Shown one piece after another: positions 4,868 through 5,669 of a stretch of 5,669 bases of DNA. The notes under the pieces are model-generated. The model was not told the DNA's origin. It saw only the letters and a program-made list of their open reading frames with translations, and made no database searches. The stretch's first letter is position 1. Each line of letters opens with the position of its first letter. A program made the translations under genes and the position numbers. This DNA comes from Bordetella parapertussis (lineage in GTDB: Bacteria > Cyanobacteriota > Cyanobacteriia > PCC-6307 > Cyanobiaceae), in contig CALPMR020000196.1 in NCBI GenBank assembly GCA_943324725.2, positions 1 through 5,669 on the forward strand. The letters run 5' to 3'.

Positions 4868-5669
4868 GGCGGCAACCGATCCCGCCACTGGCGGGCCGCG
4901 GTCTGGTCGAGCACATAGGCCGTCACCCCCTGTTGCCGGCGCACCTGGGAGGGCAGCGGCTGGGGCTGCTGCAGGGTCTGCAGGAAGTCGCTGCAGAGGC
5001 CCAGCAGCAGCCCCTGCACCAGCAGCGGATCCACCCCCACCAGCTCACTGCCGAGCCGGAACACCACCTCCTCCCGCTCCGCCATGCGCACCGGCGAGAA
5101 ATGGCTGCCCCCTTCCACCAGCACCAGCCGGCTGCTGCCAGCCGCAGCCGGCAGGAACAGGCTGAGCTGCTCCTCCAGCGGCGGGGTGACCAGATCGAGG
5201 CTGCCGCCCACCATCAGCGTCGGCACCGGCAAGGCCGCCAGCGCCCCATGGGGCCAGAGCAGGCTGCCGAAGCTGTTGAACAGCAGCACGCCCCGCAGAT
5301 CGGCCGGACGGGGCAGGGCCCTGGGCAGCCCGATGCTGGCCAGCTGGCACTGCAACAGGCGCGAAGGATTGCCGAGCGGCAGGCGCTTGATCGCCTTGCG
5401 ACAGCGGGCCTCCAGCCCGGGCTCCGGCCGCGCCCCTGCCGCCAGCAGGGCCGTCAGGCCACCGAGGGAGTGACCCACCAGAACCACCCCGTCACCCTGA
5501 ACCGACAGGCGCCCCTGACGTTGGGCCGCCAGCACCGCTGCCACAGCCCGCAGCCGCACCGCCAGGGGTTCGGCCCCCGGCGGTGGACTTTGGCCGTCGA
5601 GTGCAGCCTTGAGGGCCTGGCCATCACTGCCGGGATGCTGCACCACCACCACCGACCAGCCGCGCCGAG
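4864..5669 (-). CDS. Alpha/beta hydrolase, predicted dienelactone-hydrolase-like (5' end outside the window)
   Basis: A serine hydrolase of the alpha/beta fold; natural substrate unknown. About 267 codons are visible and the frame runs off the right edge (it reads RRGWSVVVVQHPGSD), so the GTG at 5652 is internal. The N-terminal strand and oxyanion-loop region, probably 50-100 residues with any signal peptide, are missing. Visible elements: the QHPGSD strand motif common in the cyanobacterial dienelactone-hydrolase-like group; the nucleophile elbow GHSLGG with Ser at 5467-5469; a variable lid segment containing FNSFGSLLWPHG; the acid strand VPTLMVGGSLDLVTP with the likely catalytic Asp at 5194-5196; and GGSHFSPV with the catalytic His at 5101-5103. 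The triad is complete in the expected order, so the enzyme is probably active. After the His come about 78 residues of mostly helical tail (LGLCSDFLQTLQQPQPLP). It is convergent with the transporter genes, so it has its own promoter, outside the window. A lipase or other esterase is the main alternative. Confidence 0.85.
   Translation of the reverse strand, partial: RRGWSVVVVQHPGSDGQALKAALDGQSPPPGAEPLAVRLRAVAAVLAAQRQGRLSVQGDGVVLVGHSLGGLTALLAAGARPEPGLEARCRKAIKRLPLGNPSRLLQCQLASIGLPRALPRPADLRGVLLFNSFGSLLWPHGALAALPVPTLMVGGSLDLVTPPLEEQLSLFLPAAAGSSRLVLVEGGSHFSPVRMAEREEVVFRLGSELVGVDPLLVQGLLLGLCSDFLQTLQQPQPLPSQVRRQQGVTAYVLDQTAARQWRDRLPP

Noticed and set aside
3603..5165. Open frame of 520 codons on the + strand across the permease and into the hydrolase
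   Set aside because: Composition is Pro/Ala/Gly/Arg-rich without motifs, and it overlaps two well-supported genes in other frames.

Overview
The window looks like a piece of a GC-rich cyanobacterial chromosome, most likely from the Synechococcus/Cyanobium group of unicellular cyanobacteria. Reasons: very strong G/C preference at third codon positions, two copies of the cyanobacterial octamer GCGATCGC (HIP1), weak or absent Shine-Dalgarno sites, and the family look of the proteins. This placement is inference from sequence style and recalled protein families, not from a search.

Layout, left to right. (1) 1-1240, + strand: the 3' part of a homoserine dehydrogenase gene (hom), with an intact catalytic domain and a C-terminal ACT domain that carries an unusual polar insert. 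(2) 1241-1878: about 640 bases without a convincing gene. It holds a long G/C-rich hairpin with G-quadruplex potential just after hom, smaller inverted repeats, and a 67-base pyrimidine-rich tract just before the next gene. (3) 1879-2106, +: a 75-residue uncharacterised protein. (4) 2213-3832, +: a lipoprotein of the family 5 (peptide/nickel type) ABC transporter solute-binding proteins. (5) 3829-4848, +: a DppB/OppB-type ABC permease whose ATG overlaps the stop of the binding-protein gene (ATGA). (6) 4864-5669, - strand: an alpha/beta hydrolase, convergent with the permease and cut by the right edge of the window.

Functionally, hom belongs to threonine/methionine biosynthesis and seems to be its own transcription unit, closed by the hairpin after it. 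The small protein, the binding protein and the permease read in one direction and probably form an operon; the last two are almost certainly translationally coupled. No second permease and no ATPase gene lies beside them, so a working transporter would need subunits encoded elsewhere. The hydrolase is transcribed towards the operon; only 15 bases separate the two stop codons, and these lie in the arms of a small inverted repeat.

I see no CRISPR array, rRNA or tRNA gene, transposase, integrase or phage gene. No clearly new multi-gene system is visible. The best candidates for a second look are the structured hom-downstream region, the ACT-domain insert, and the small unknown protein linked to an incomplete ABC transporter.
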